This document shows, piece after piece, positions 18,470 through 27,312 of a stretch of DNA of 64,000 nucleotides. A model generated the notes under the pieces. That model was not told where the DNA came from, did not search any database, and saw only the letters and a list, made by a program, of their open reading frames with translations. Positions within the stretch are counted from its first letter, which is position 1. Each line of letters opens with the position of its first letter. A program made the position numbers and the translations under genes. The stretch is from Haemophilus paraphrohaemolyticus (GTDB taxonomy: Bacteria > Pseudomonadota > Gammaproteobacteria > Enterobacterales > Pasteurellaceae): NCBI RefSeq assembly GCF_002015045.1, contig NZ_MUXX01000012.1, forward strand, positions 62,001 through 126,000, written 5' to 3'.

Positions 18470-19501
18470 ATGGCTCTTTTAGATATTCGACATCTCAGTA
18501 TTGAGATCAACACGCCAAACGGACGCGTGAAAATGGTAGATAACATCAACCTGACTTTAGATGAAGGGGAGGTATGTGGCTTGGTGGGCGAATCGGGCTC
18601 GGGTAAAAGTTTGATTGCCAAAGTGATTTGCGGTGTACTCAAAGATGAGTGGATGGTCAGAGCGGATCGCTTCCGCTTTAATGATATTGAATTGCTCAAA
18701 CTGCCTGTAGCACAACGCCGAAAAGTGGTAGGTGAGCAGATTTCAATGGTCTTTCAAGATGCGTTGTTAAGCTTAGATCCGAGTGAAACAATCGGCAAAC
18801 AGCTCATTAAAAGCGTGCAATTTAAAGGCAAATGGTGGCAATGGTTTGGCTGGAAAAGGAGAAGATCCATTGAGCTATTGCACCGTGTAGGGATTCGTGA
18901 TCACAAAGACATTATGCGGAGCTACCCAAGCGATATTACCGAAGGCGAAGCGCAAAAAGTGATGATTGCAATGGCAATCGCCAACCAACCTCGATTGTTG
19001 GTGGCGGATGAGCCGACCAATACAATGGAGGCAACCACGCAGCTACAAATCTACCGCTTGCTTTCCAGTATGAATAAAAACCTTGGCACATCAATTTTGC
19101 TAGTGAGCAGCGATATGAAAAATATTGCCCCGTGGGTAGATTCGTTTAACGTGCTCTATTGTGGGCAGACGGTCGAGATTGGCGATAAAGAGGATATTCT
19201 GACCAAGCCTTTGCATCCTTATACATCCGCGTTGCTCAATAGCATTCCTGATTTCTCGCAACCGCTTGTAAGCAAAAGCCATTTAAACACGCTCAAAGGT
19301 AGTATTCCTATGCTACAAGAGATGCCAATTGGTTGCCGATTAGGACCTCGCTGTCCTTTTGCGCAGAAAAAATGCATTCAAAAACCACCGCTTAAAAAGT
19401 TCAAACAACGCGAATTTGCCTGCCATTTCCCGATTAACTTTAGGGAGGTAAACGTAAACCGCAAGGCAGAGTTTGAGCCTGTTGTGGTGGAGATGGAGTA
19501 A
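18470..19501 (+). CDS. sapD: Sap transporter ATPase SapD
   Basis: This 343-residue ABC ATPase is slightly longer than E. coli SapD (330). Walker A is GESGSGKS (40-47), the Q-loop Gln is at 96, the signature region reads ITEGEA rather than LSGGQ (as in E. coli SapD), and Walker B is LLVADE (176-181). The oligopeptide C-terminal domain has [14 protein letters not shown]. The switch-loop His of the canonical SHD is replaced by Ser214 in LVSSD. SapD powers the Sap importer with SapF and, in E. coli, supports Trk potassium uptake. No sapF follows; the next gene is on the opposite strand. Confidence 0.95.
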   Translation: MALLDIRHLSIEINTPNGRVKMVDNINLTLDEGEVCGLVGESGSGKSLIAKVICGVLKDEWMVRADRFRFNDIELLKLPVAQRRKVVGEQISMVFQDALLSLDPSETIGKQLIKSVQFKGKWWQWFGWKRRRSIELLHRVGIRDHKDIMRSYPSDITEGEAQKVMIAMAIANQPRLLVADEPTNTMEATTQLQIYRLLSSMNKNLGTSILLVSSDMKNIAPWVDSFNVLYCGQTVEIGDKEDILTKPLHPYTSALLNSIPDFSQPLVSKSHLNTLKGSIPMLQEMPIGCRLGPRCPFAQKKCIQKPPLKKFKQREFACHFPINFREVNVNRKAEFEPVVVEME

Positions 19502-19557
19502 ACCTATCGTTTTCTATATGAAATAAGCGATAGAGTTTAAAACAATTTTGCAAAAAT

Positions 19558-19585
19558 AAAGGGTAGCAGATCAGTGCTACCCTTT
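19558..19585. terminator. Hairpin between sapD and the Na+/H+ antiporter
   Basis: AAAGGGTAGCA and TGCTACCCTTT form a perfect 11-bp stem with a 6-base loop between convergent genes. On the minus strand it is followed by ATTTTTGC, so it mainly ends the antiporter message and probably also that of sapD. Confidence 0.8.
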
Positions 19586-19588
19586 AAG

Positions 19589-20893
19589 TTAATGTTTGCT
19601 AGGCTGCAAATATTCCTCTCGATTTGGATCAACCGTTTTTGATTTTCTGATCATCGGTTCAATGGTTGAACCTTGTACGAGAATTGAGAACATTACGACG
19701 GCATAAGTCATCACCAAAATCAAATCTTTCACATCAATGGAGCCTGCAAACGCAGTTTTGCTTGGAATGGAAAGCGCCATTGCCAATGCTAAGCCACCAC
19801 GTAAACCACCCCAGGTCATAATTTTAAGCGTGTAAGGGTTGTAGGTTCTGAATTGCTGCATTCCTTTAAATGGAATCCAGAGACTGAGATAACGCGAAAT
19901 CAAACAAACAGGAATCGCGATAATCATCAGCACAATCCCGTAGAATTCAAAGTCTACTAACAATAACGCAAAGCCGATCAGGAAGAAGAGCAGTGAGTTT
20001 AAGAAGTGGTCGATCATCTCCCAGAAGTGATCGAGATAACGTTGGCTCTGTTCCGAGAAACCTGAACGACGCGTCCAGTTACCAATCATAATCCCTGCAA
20101 CAACCATTGCCAAAGCACCAGAAACATGCAAGATGTTGGAAGCAAACATAAAGCCAGCGGTTGGGATGGTAAGAGTGATGAGAATTTCCATTGAGCCATC
20201 ATCGGTTGAGGAAATCAGCACGTGGGCGATAAAACCGAGCAAGAAGCCGAATAAAATCCCGCCAATGGCTTCATGCATAAAAAGACTAAAAATATTGCCA
20301 ATAGAAGTTTCTTGACCACCAAAAGCCACCGCAAAAACGGTTACGAAAATCACTAAGCCGACCCCATCGTTAAACAGCGATTCCCCTTCAACTTGCATTG
20401 AAAGACGTTTAGGAGCTCGTAGATTTTTGATAATTGCCAACACCGCGATTGGGTCGGTTGGAGAAATCAAGGCACCAAAAACGACGCAATAGATAAAGTC
20501 AATTGGCAAGCCGATAAGGTTGGCAGGTGCCCAAATCAATAATGCAATCAGGAAAGTGGAAATGAGGGTTGAGATAAGAGCGAATGCGGTAATTTCCCAT
20601 TTTTGGTCTTTAAGCACGGGTAATTTTACTCCTAAAGAGCCGGCAAAAAGCAAGAAGCCCAAAATCCCGTTGAGCAAGAAACTTTTAAAATCGATTTGCT
20701 CCATCACATTTTTGGCGATAACGTCAATTTTAAACCAACCGAAAGAACCTAAGATCCAGACTAATAGCGAGCAAACCATTGCTGCTGCAGTAATAGCGAT
20801 GGTTGATTGTACGCGAGCGGAAATTTTGCTTGTAATAAACCCAAGTAAGATAGAAAGTGCTGCCAGAAAGCAAATATAGGTATAAATATTCAT
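19589..20893 (-). CDS. CPA1-family Na+/H+ antiporter (NhaP type)
   Basis: The protein has 434 residues from the ATG at 20893 (MNIYTYICF), which has a CAGGA site; an in-frame ATG 19 codons upstream is less likely. There are about twelve hydrophobic segments. Family motifs include FGALISPTDPIAVLAI and VEGESLFNDGVGLVIFV, where the Asn-Asp pair of the ion site is visible, and GGLRGGLALAMALS. It should exchange external H+ for internal Na+ or K+ in the inner membrane. It lies alone and divergent from ppiD. Confidence 0.9.
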   Translation of the reverse strand: MNIYTYICFLAALSILLGFITSKISARVQSTIAITAAAMVCSLLVWILGSFGWFKIDVIAKNVMEQIDFKSFLLNGILGFLLFAGSLGVKLPVLKDQKWEITAFALISTLISTFLIALLIWAPANLIGLPIDFIYCVVFGALISPTDPIAVLAIIKNLRAPKRLSMQVEGESLFNDGVGLVIFVTVFAVAFGGQETSIGNIFSLFMHEAIGGILFGFLLGFIAHVLISSTDDGSMEILITLTIPTAGFMFASNILHVSGALAMVVAGIMIGNWTRRSGFSEQSQRYLDHFWEMIDHFLNSLLFFLIGFALLLVDFEFYGIVLMIIAIPVCLISRYLSLWIPFKGMQQFRTYNPYTLKIMTWGGLRGGLALAMALSIPSKTAFAGSIDVKDLILVMTYAVVMFSILVQGSTIEPMIRKSKTVDPNREEYLQPSKH

Positions 20894-20982
20894 CAAGAAA
20901 ATCCTGTATGTTTCTGAATAGAGAAATGAAAAGAGCGTGCATTCTATCACAAATCAATTGATAAAGAATGGAAAAATCAGAT

Positions 20983-21010
20983 TTGAGAAAAGTTGACTTT
21001 ACAGTATAAT
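20983..21010 (+). promoter_or_regulatory. Sigma-70 promoter of ppiD
   Basis: TTGAGA (20983-20988) and TATAAT (21005-21010) are separated by 16 bases, and the ppiD ATG is 38 bases further on. Confidence 0.6.
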
Positions 21011-21047
21011 TCACAGCATTTTCTGATTTTAAACTTAGGAAACTTCT

Positions 21048-22922
21048 ATGATTGAAAAATGGCATGAAAAAAGCAACGGGATTGCTTTCAAAATTATTTT
21101 TGCCCTTGTATCGCTTTCGTTTGTGTTAGCAGGTGTAGGTACTGGATTTATTGGGGTAAATACCTCAGCGGTGAAAGTGAATGGTAAAGAGATTTCTCAG
21201 CGTGAATTTAGTGATGCAAAAAATCGCCAGCAACAAACGATGGCGAACCAAATGGGATCTCAATTCTGGGATTTAATGGATGATCCAAAATTTGCTGCGG
21301 AGTTTGATCAATCTGTTCTGAATAACCTGATTAATGATGAATTGCTTCGCCAATATATTGATGAATTAAAATTAGGCGTGAGTGTAGATCAAATTAAATC
21401 GGAAATTGTGCACAGCTCTTATTTCCAAAATAATGGCAAGTTTGATAATAATTTATATCAACAAACTTTACGTAACGCGGGCTTAAACGCTGACGGATAT
21501 GCTCAAATTGTAGGACAAGGCATTCTCTTTTCTCAAATGGAAGAGGGCGTGTTAGGGACGAACTTCAATGTGCCTGCTCAAGAAGAAACTTTAGCCAAAT
21601 TGTTATTCCAAAAACGCCAAGTGCGTTTAGCTTCTTACTCTTTAGCAAATGAAGTGAAAAAACAGACTGCTTCACAAGAAGAGTTGCAAGCTTTCTACGA
21701 TAAACATAAAGCGCAATTAGTGTTGCCAGAGCAGTTTGTGGTGGAATATGTGACCTTATCGCCAAAACAAGTAGAAAATAAAGTCCAGATTACGGACGAG
21801 CAAATTGCAACTTATTATGAGGCGAATAAAGCGCAATATGTTACTAAAAGCGAATCTCAACTTGCACATATTCAAGTAGCAAATGAAAAAGAAGCACAAG
21901 CCATTGAACAGCAATTAAAATCAGGTACTGATTTTGCAACCCTTGCAAAAGAAAAATCATTAGATAAATTATCAGCAACCAAAGGCGGCGATTTAGGTTG
22001 GGCAAAAGCAGGGACATTCCCAACTGAATTTGAAAAGGCAGCAAATGCATTGCAAGTAGGGCAAGTTAGCCAACCTGTTAAAATGGGCAACGAATATCAC
22101 ATTATTAAAGTGTTAGATCGTAAACCGGAGACAGCTCTACCACTTGAAAAAGTGAAAGAAAACATTGTGAATACTTTGCGTCAAGAATTAGTTGGGGCTG
22201 AGTACTCAACGGTGACGCGTGATATGGCAACTTCTGCGTATGAAAATGCGGGCTCATTGGAAGCAGTCGCAAAAGTGGCAGATGTTGAAGTTCAAACTAC
22301 CCCTATGTTTACTCGTGAGACATTGCCAGAAGCATTAAAATCTGATTCGGTAACTAAAGTACTATTTGAGGGTGATTTAGCTCAATCAGGTCAAAATTCA
22401 GAAGCGTTAGAAGTGGGTAATGAAAATGCATCTCGTACAATGTTTCTTCGCGTAAAACAGTATCAGCCACAGCGTGAGAAAACGTTTGATGAAGCAAAAT
22501 CAGAAGTGGAAGCAATGGTAAAACGTGAAAAAGCGGAAACGGCATTATTAGCTCAAGCAGAGGCTCAAGTAAAAGCGTTAAGCGAAGGCAAAAATGAAGT
22601 TACTTTCGGCGGAGCTCAAACACTGGTTTATGTTCAAGCACAAGCAGAACAACCTGCATTTGCTAAAGCAGTATTTGCAATGCCAAAACCGACAGATAAA
22701 CCAACTTTCAGTGTCGCCCATAATGCTCAAGGCGATGTGCTATTGGTGGCATTAGATAAAGTAGAAGATGGTTCATTAAGTGAATTTAAACCACTTCAAG
22801 CTCAATTTAGTGAAGCAAATCGCACCACGTTACGTGCTGATTTAATCAACAATTTACGTGAGCGTGCGTCAATTGATGTGAATGAAGAGTTTATGCAACA
22901 ACTAAATTCTACAGCGCAGTAA
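21048..22922 (+). CDS. ppiD: Periplasmic folding chaperone PpiD
   Basis: This 624-residue, single-span inner-membrane protein faces the periplasm. Its N-terminal helix (IIFALVSLSFVLAGVGTGFI) follows a short cytoplasmic tail. A SurA-like N-domain comes next, then one parvulin domain near residues 260-360 (SQLAHIQVANEKEA; GGDLGWAKAGTFPTEFEKAA; NEYHIIKVLDRKP) and a long C-terminal chaperone region. PpiD sits at the Sec translocon and helps newly exported proteins leave it. Length and layout match E. coli PpiD (623). A promoter and a terminator flank it, so it is probably monocistronic. Confidence 0.95.
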   Translation: MIEKWHEKSNGIAFKIIFALVSLSFVLAGVGTGFIGVNTSAVKVNGKEISQREFSDAKNRQQQTMANQMGSQFWDLMDDPKFAAEFDQSVLNNLINDELLRQYIDELKLGVSVDQIKSEIVHSSYFQNNGKFDNNLYQQTLRNAGLNADGYAQIVGQGILFSQMEEGVLGTNFNVPAQEETLAKLLFQKRQVRLASYSLANEVKKQTASQEELQAFYDKHKAQLVLPEQFVVEYVTLSPKQVENKVQITDEQIATYYEANKAQYVTKSESQLAHIQVANEKEAQAIEQQLKSGTDFATLAKEKSLDKLSATKGGDLGWAKAGTFPTEFEKAANALQVGQVSQPVKMGNEYHIIKVLDRKPETALPLEKVKENIVNTLRQELVGAEYSTVTRDMATSAYENAGSLEAVAKVADVEVQTTPMFTRETLPEALKSDSVTKVLFEGDLAQSGQNSEALEVGNENASRTMFLRVKQYQPQREKTFDEAKSEVEAMVKREKAETALLAQAEAQVKALSEGKNEVTFGGAQTLVYVQAQAEQPAFAKAVFAMPKPTDKPTFSVAHNAQGDVLLVALDKVEDGSLSEFKPLQAQFSEANRTTLRADLINNLRERASIDVNEEFMQQLNSTAQ

Positions 22923-22941
22923 TCAGCTATTGCGTTATTTT

Positions 22942-22970
22942 AGGGCGGAGATAATTTCCGTCCTTTTCTT
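22942..22970 (+). terminator. Intrinsic terminator after ppiD
   Basis: AGGGCGGA and TCCGTCCT form an 8-bp stem (one G-U pair) followed by TTTCTTT. Confidence 0.75.
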
Positions 22971-22992
22971 TATCAATTTTCCTAAATTAGCG

Positions 22993-22998
22993 TATAAT
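22993..22998 (+). promoter_or_regulatory. -10 box for the binding-protein fragment gene
   Basis: TATAAT lies 34 bases before the ATG at 23032, with a weak TTATCA at the -35 position (17-base spacer). It indicates that the short gene is transcribed in its own right. Confidence 0.5.
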
Positions 22999-23031
22999 AG
23001 CCATAGTTTAGAAATCTACTCAGGTATTTGT

Positions 23032-23781
23032 ATGGCTTATTCTCTTTTTCAATCTCAAGCGGTGAAATTTGCAAAAAATCTTGCAATCTTTACCGCTTGT
23101 TTTTGTTTCTTTTTGCCTGCAAATGCCAAAACGGTGGAAAAAGTCTCTTCGCCAGCTAAACTTTGCACTTATTTTTACGATTTTAATTTTCATGATCCGC
23201 AGTTAAAAAAGCCTGAAGTTCGCCGAGCCATTAAAGCAATGATCTTTTCAAATCGAATTAAATACGAAAATGGCGAAACCAATCCCCATATTTTACCTAA
23301 ATCGTTACAAGTTGAGACCGAAAGTTATTGGTCTCCTGCCGTTGTCGAACCGCCACTGACACAAAGTGGCATACGCCCCAAATCTCCCTTGCATTTAAAT
23401 ATTCTGTTTGAAAATCAAAAACCGCATAATGTGATTGGAAGGCAAATTAGCCGTGCATTAGCACAATCGGATCTTATTCGAGTAAATCCACAAGCGGTCA
23501 AAAAATCTGAACTGATTGCACAGCGAAATAAAGGTAATTATCAGCTTATTCGTAATGAGCAATGTATCGACAAACCTGATCCTACACTGTTCTTATGGCA
23601 ATTTTATTCAAAAAGCAAAGAAAATAAGAATGGTTATGCAAATCCAGAGGTGGATAAATTACTCTCAAAACTACAACAGCAGAAATTGAGTAAATCTAAA
23701 CGTCAGGCGGTGATTCGACAAATTGTTGAGCTATTAGAACAAGATGTGGCAATTTTGCCATTATATGAATTTTCTAAATAA
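23032..23781 (+). CDS. Stand-alone C-terminal half of an oligopeptide-binding protein
   Basis: The protein has 249 residues from the ATG at 23032; an in-frame ATG at 22930 would put a non-signal stretch in front and overlap the ppiD terminator. It has a signal peptide (LAIFTACFCFFLPANA, cleavage near residue 33). The mature part resembles only the second half of SBP_bac_5 proteins such as OppA/SapA: KKPEVRRAIKAMIF, then LNILFENQKPHNVIGRQIS, DPTLFLWQFYSKSKENKNGY and NPEVDKLLSKL. Normal members are about 500-560 residues. It may be a decayed paralogue given a new signal sequence, or a small accessory binding protein. No transporter genes adjoin it. The signal-peptide DNA holds two inverted uptake words. 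Confidence 0.8.
   Translation: MAYSLFQSQAVKFAKNLAIFTACFCFFLPANAKTVEKVSSPAKLCTYFYDFNFHDPQLKKPEVRRAIKAMIFSNRIKYENGETNPHILPKSLQVETESYWSPAVVEPPLTQSGIRPKSPLHLNILFENQKPHNVIGRQISRALAQSDLIRVNPQAVKKSELIAQRNKGNYQLIRNEQCIDKPDPTLFLWQFYSKSKENKNGYANPEVDKLLSKLQQQKLSKSKRQAVIRQIVELLEQDVAILPLYEFSK
23056..23099. repeat. Inverted pair of DNA uptake words inside a signal-peptide coding region
   Basis: CAAGCGGT at 23056-23063 and its complement ACCGCTTG at 23092-23099 face each other. Between them are AT-rich tracts with TTTGCAA-like words, as seen beside extended uptake sequences of this branch. The pair encodes residues 9-23 of the short binding protein. Confidence 0.7.
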
Positions 23782-23864
23782 AATTTTTAGCCCTTTTTAG
23801 GGATTGTTTTTCTTTATTAATTCGCATACTTTGCGGTAATTACCTGTATCAATTAAGGATTATT

Positions 23865-24962
23865 ATGAACCAACTCACTGAACAACAACTAAACGACATT
23901 AAGTTTGTGCTCCAAAATTTCACGCATGAAACGTTACAGAAAGATTTAATTGCACTGAATACGCTTAAAAAAGCGGAGCTAGGTGCAGGCATTTTACGTC
24001 TTGAATTCACTATGCCCTTTGCGTGGAATAGTGGCTTTGAAGCCTTAAAACAAGCAACGGAAGTAAAGTTAAAAGAAGTCACTGGTGCAACCGAAATTAA
24101 GTGGATTCTGAACTACAATATCGCGACCTTAAAACGTGCAAATCAGCATCCTGCAGTTAACGGGGTGAAAAATATCATTGCAGTTACTTCAGGCAAAGGC
24201 GGTGTAGGGAAATCAACTACGTCGGTAAACTTGGCGTTAGCGTTAAAAGCACAAGGGGCTAAAGTGGGGATCTTGGATGCGGATATTTACGGCCCATCTA
24301 TTCCACATATGTTAGGCGCGAAAGATCAGCGTCCGACTTCGCCAGATAATAAACACATCACACCAATTGAAACTTATGGCATTCAGTCAAACTCTATCGG
24401 TTATTTGATGGCGGAAGATAATGCAACTATTTGGCGTGGACCAATGGCGAGCAGTGCATTAAGCCAATTGCTTAACGAGACTTGGTGGAATGAGTTAGAT
24501 TATTTGGTTATCGATATGCCACCAGGCACAGGCGATATTCAACTTACCCTTTCACAACAAATTCCAGTTACAGGTGCGGTAGTCGTAACAACACCACAAG
24601 ACATCGCATTGCTTGATGCAATTAAAGGGATTTCTATGTTCCAAAAAGTGTCTGTACCTGTATTGGGTATTATTGAAAATATGAGTGTGCACATCTGCCA
24701 AAATTGTGGACACCACGAAGATATTTTTGGCACAGGCGGAGCAGAAAAAATTGCGAAACGCTACGGCACGCAAGTATTAGGGCAAATGCCGTTGCACATT
24801 CGTTTGCGTCAAGATTTAGATGCAGGAATACCAACCGTTGAGGCAGATCCAACCCACGAAATCAGCCAAGCTTATATTGAGTTAGCTGGCAAAGTGGCTT
24901 CTGAATTATACTGGCAAGGTCAGGTTATTCCGTCTGAAATTATGATTCGTGAAGTGAAATAA
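23865..24962 (+). CDS. apbC: Iron-sulfur cluster carrier ATPase Mrp/ApbC
   Basis: This 365-residue cytosolic protein has an N-terminal MIP18/DUF59 domain (about 1-85) and a ParA-like ATPase with the deviant Walker A SGKGGVGKST (from about residue 109). Further blocks are IDMPPGTGDIQLTL and the C-terminal CxxC in HICQNCGHHEDIFG, which binds the bridging cluster. It delivers Fe-S clusters to apoproteins. The ATG at 23865 follows AAGGATT. In E. coli mrp lies beside metG, but here it lies between an orphan binding protein and priA. Confidence 0.95.
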   Translation: MNQLTEQQLNDIKFVLQNFTHETLQKDLIALNTLKKAELGAGILRLEFTMPFAWNSGFEALKQATEVKLKEVTGATEIKWILNYNIATLKRANQHPAVNGVKNIIAVTSGKGGVGKSTTSVNLALALKAQGAKVGILDADIYGPSIPHMLGAKDQRPTSPDNKHITPIETYGIQSNSIGYLMAEDNATIWRGPMASSALSQLLNETWWNELDYLVIDMPPGTGDIQLTLSQQIPVTGAVVVTTPQDIALLDAIKGISMFQKVSVPVLGIIENMSVHICQNCGHHEDIFGTGGAEKIAKRYGTQVLGQMPLHIRLRQDLDAGIPTVEADPTHEISQAYIELAGKVASELYWQGQVIPSEIMIREVK

Positions 24963-24994
24963 TTCCTTTCAAAATCTTTTGAAAATTCTAAAAG

Positions 24995-25027
24995 GGCAAT
25001 AGATAATAACGCTATTGCCTTTTCTCT
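24995..25027 (+). terminator. Intrinsic terminator after apbC
   Basis: GGCAATAG and CTATTGCC form an 8-bp stem with a 9-base loop, followed by TTTTCTCTTTT. Confidence 0.85.
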
Positions 25028-25049
25028 TTTGAGCCGATGAAATAAGCTT

Positions 25050-27263
25050 ATGAAACTAATCCGCGTTGCTTTACCCGTGCCATTAAATCGCTATTTCGAC
25101 TACCTTTTGCCTGATTTTCTCTCAGTAATAAAAGGGGCGAGAGTCTCTGTGCCTTTTGGTTCGCAAACCAAAGTTGGCATTGTGATTGATTTTCCTGAAA
25201 TAAGTGACGTTCCAGACGAAAAACTCAAGCCAATCAAAGCAGTATTAGATTTAGAACCGATTTTTGATGAAGAGATGTTTAAGCTGCTTAACTGGGCTGC
25301 AAGCTATTATCACGCCCCCATCGGCGAAGTATTGAGTAGTGCGCTGCCTGTTAAGCTTCGACAAGGTGATTCAACCCAGCGAACTCCGCCAGACTATTTT
25401 GTTGTGTCTGAACTCGGGCATTCCACCCTTGAATTAGGCAAGCTTAAGCGGGCGAAAAAGCAGCAAGATTTGCTAAATGAATTGGCACAATTGGAAAATT
25501 TGTTTGAAAAACCGACCGCTTGTAGCCCATCGGCTTGGAAAGGATTGCTTGAAAAAGGCCTTATCGAAAAAGTCAATATGTCATTTATACCGCAATCTTG
25601 GCAAGAAAAATTGGGAAATAGGCCGCTTGTCCATAGTCAAAATCGCTTGGTATTGAATAAGCAACAGACTTTAGTCGTCAGCCGTTTGAGTATTCGTAAC
25701 GGGTTTGAAACTTTTTTGCTCAATGGCGTGACAGGTTCTGGCAAAACCGAAGTCTATTTGCAGGCGATTGAAAGTGTGCTTAATCGCGGCGAGCAGGTGC
25801 TTGTGCTGGTGCCTGAAATTGGTTTAACACCGCAAACCATTCAGCGTTTTAAAGCTCGTTTTAATGTGGAAATGGATGTGCTGCATTCCAATATGAATGA
25901 GACTGAACGCCTGAATGCGTGGCTTCGTGCAAGAAATGGTGAGAGTGCGATTGTAATCGGTACGCGTTCAGCACTTTTCACTCAATTCCAAAATTTGGGC
26001 TTAATTATTATTGATGAAGAGCACGATAGCTCATTCAAACAGCAAGAGGGCTGGCGTTATCACGCTCGTGATTTAGCGGTTATTCGTGCAAAAAATCTGG
26101 CGATTCCAATCATTTTAGGTTCAGCCACGCCAAGTTTAGAAAGTGTTCAAAATGTACAGAAAGGCAAGTTTACTGAGCTTACTTTAACTACTCGGGCGGG
26201 TAATGCTCTGCAGGTCAAGCAACAGATTATTGACTTAAAAACGCAGCGAGTGACAGCTGGGCTTTCTGAGCAGTTGCTTGCTAAAATGAAATCGCATTTA
26301 GCCAAAGGCAATCAAGTGATGCTATTTCTGAACCGTCGTGGTTTTGCTCCTGTTTTGCTCTGCCACGAATGCGGTTGGATATGTCAGTGTGAGGCGTGCG
26401 ATAAACCTTACACTTATCATCAAAAACAGCGTGTGTTGCGCTGCCATCACTGCTCTTCGCAACGGGTTATTCCTCGCCAATGCGGTCATTGCGGTTCAAC
26501 CAATTTAATCACAACTGGCTTAGGCACGGAACAGCTTGAACAAGTACTTATCGAACAATTCCCCGATTATAAAATCAGCCGAATTGACCGCGACTCGACC
26601 GTTCGCAAAGGTTCGTTAGAAACACATCTCAACGATATTCGTGAGGGCAAAAGCCAGATTTTGATTGGCACGCAGATGCTTGCAAAAGGGCATCACTTTC
26701 CGAATGTGACTTTGGTGGCGATTATCAACGTAGATTCAGCGTTGTTTTCAACCGATTTTCGAGCAGAAGAGCGACTTGCTCAGCTTTATTTGCAAGTTTC
26801 AGGACGGGCAGGACGTGCTGAAAAACAGGGGGAAGTTGTGTTGCAAACCCATTATCCAGACCATCCTTTGCTAAAAAGTTTGGTGGAAAAGGGCTACGAA
26901 GCTTTTGCAGAAGAAGCGCTAAAAATGCGTCAATTGATGATGCTTCCGCCATTCTCTTCGCAAGTGTTGTTTAAAGCGACGAGCAAAAACAGCGAACAAG
27001 CGGTACAATTTTTACAAGAACTGGCAAATTTCTTTGCTCAAAAAGCAAATAACTTGGGCTTACGAGATTTGCAAATCCGCCAACCTTTTTCTGCACCACT
27101 CGCGAAAAAGGCTGGCTATTACCGTTGGTTACTGCTCATTCAACATCCATCCCGAATGGTGTTGCAAAAACTACTGAACATGTTTGATGCTGAAAAAGAA
27201 CAGATAGCTGTATCAAGTTCAATTAAGCTGGCAATGGATATTGATCCGATGGATCTTGGGTAA
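25050..27263 (+). CDS. priA: Primosomal protein N' (replication restart helicase PriA)
   Basis: This 737-residue SF2 helicase rebuilds replication forks at D-loops and stalled forks. It has an N-terminal 3'-DNA-binding domain, Walker A GVTGSGKT (226-233), a DEEH box (IIIDEEHDSSFKQQ), and the zinc region with eight cysteines (CHECGWICQCEACD; CHHCSSQRVIPRQCGHCGS). The C-terminal helicase motifs include GTQMLAKGHHFPNVTLV and SGRAGRAEK. Length matches E. coli PriA (732). A single-gene unit is likely, with a terminator just after the stop. Confidence 0.97.
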   Translation: MKLIRVALPVPLNRYFDYLLPDFLSVIKGARVSVPFGSQTKVGIVIDFPEISDVPDEKLKPIKAVLDLEPIFDEEMFKLLNWAASYYHAPIGEVLSSALPVKLRQGDSTQRTPPDYFVVSELGHSTLELGKLKRAKKQQDLLNELAQLENLFEKPTACSPSAWKGLLEKGLIEKVNMSFIPQSWQEKLGNRPLVHSQNRLVLNKQQTLVVSRLSIRNGFETFLLNGVTGSGKTEVYLQAIESVLNRGEQVLVLVPEIGLTPQTIQRFKARFNVEMDVLHSNMNETERLNAWLRARNGESAIVIGTRSALFTQFQNLGLIIIDEEHDSSFKQQEGWRYHARDLAVIRAKNLAIPIILGSATPSLESVQNVQKGKFTELTLTTRAGNALQVKQQIIDLKTQRVTAGLSEQLLAKMKSHLAKGNQVMLFLNRRGFAPVLLCHECGWICQCEACDKPYTYHQKQRVLRCHHCSSQRVIPRQCGHCGSTNLITTGLGTEQLEQVLIEQFPDYKISRIDRDSTVRKGSLETHLNDIREGKSQILIGTQMLAKGHHFPNVTLVAIINVDSALFSTDFRAEERLAQLYLQVSGRAGRAEKQGEVVLQTHYPDHPLLKSLVEKGYEAFAEEALKMRQLMMLPPFSSQVLFKATSKNSEQAVQFLQELANFFAQKANNLGLRDLQIRQPFSAPLAKKAGYYRWLLLIQHPSRMVLQKLLNMFDAEKEQIAVSSSIKLAMDIDPMDLG

Positions 27264-27279
27264 CAAAGCTCTATATGAA

Positions 27280-27312
27280 AAAGACCACATTTCTCAATGT
27301 GGTCTTTATTTC
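27280..27312. terminator. Bidirectional terminator between priA and pflA
   Basis: AAAGACCACATT and AATGTGGTCTTT form a perfect 12-bp stem with a TCTC loop. ATTTCT follows on the plus strand, and A-rich DNA on the other side gives a U run on the minus strand. Confidence 0.9.

Noticed and set aside
18418..18699. Minus-strand ORF across the sapC/sapD junction
   Set aside because: It is a shadow of two well-conserved genes, with no ribosome site and no recognisable motif.
22930..23031. Longer start for the short binding protein
   Set aside because: The extra 34 residues overlap the ppiD terminator and the promoter and would bury the signal peptide.
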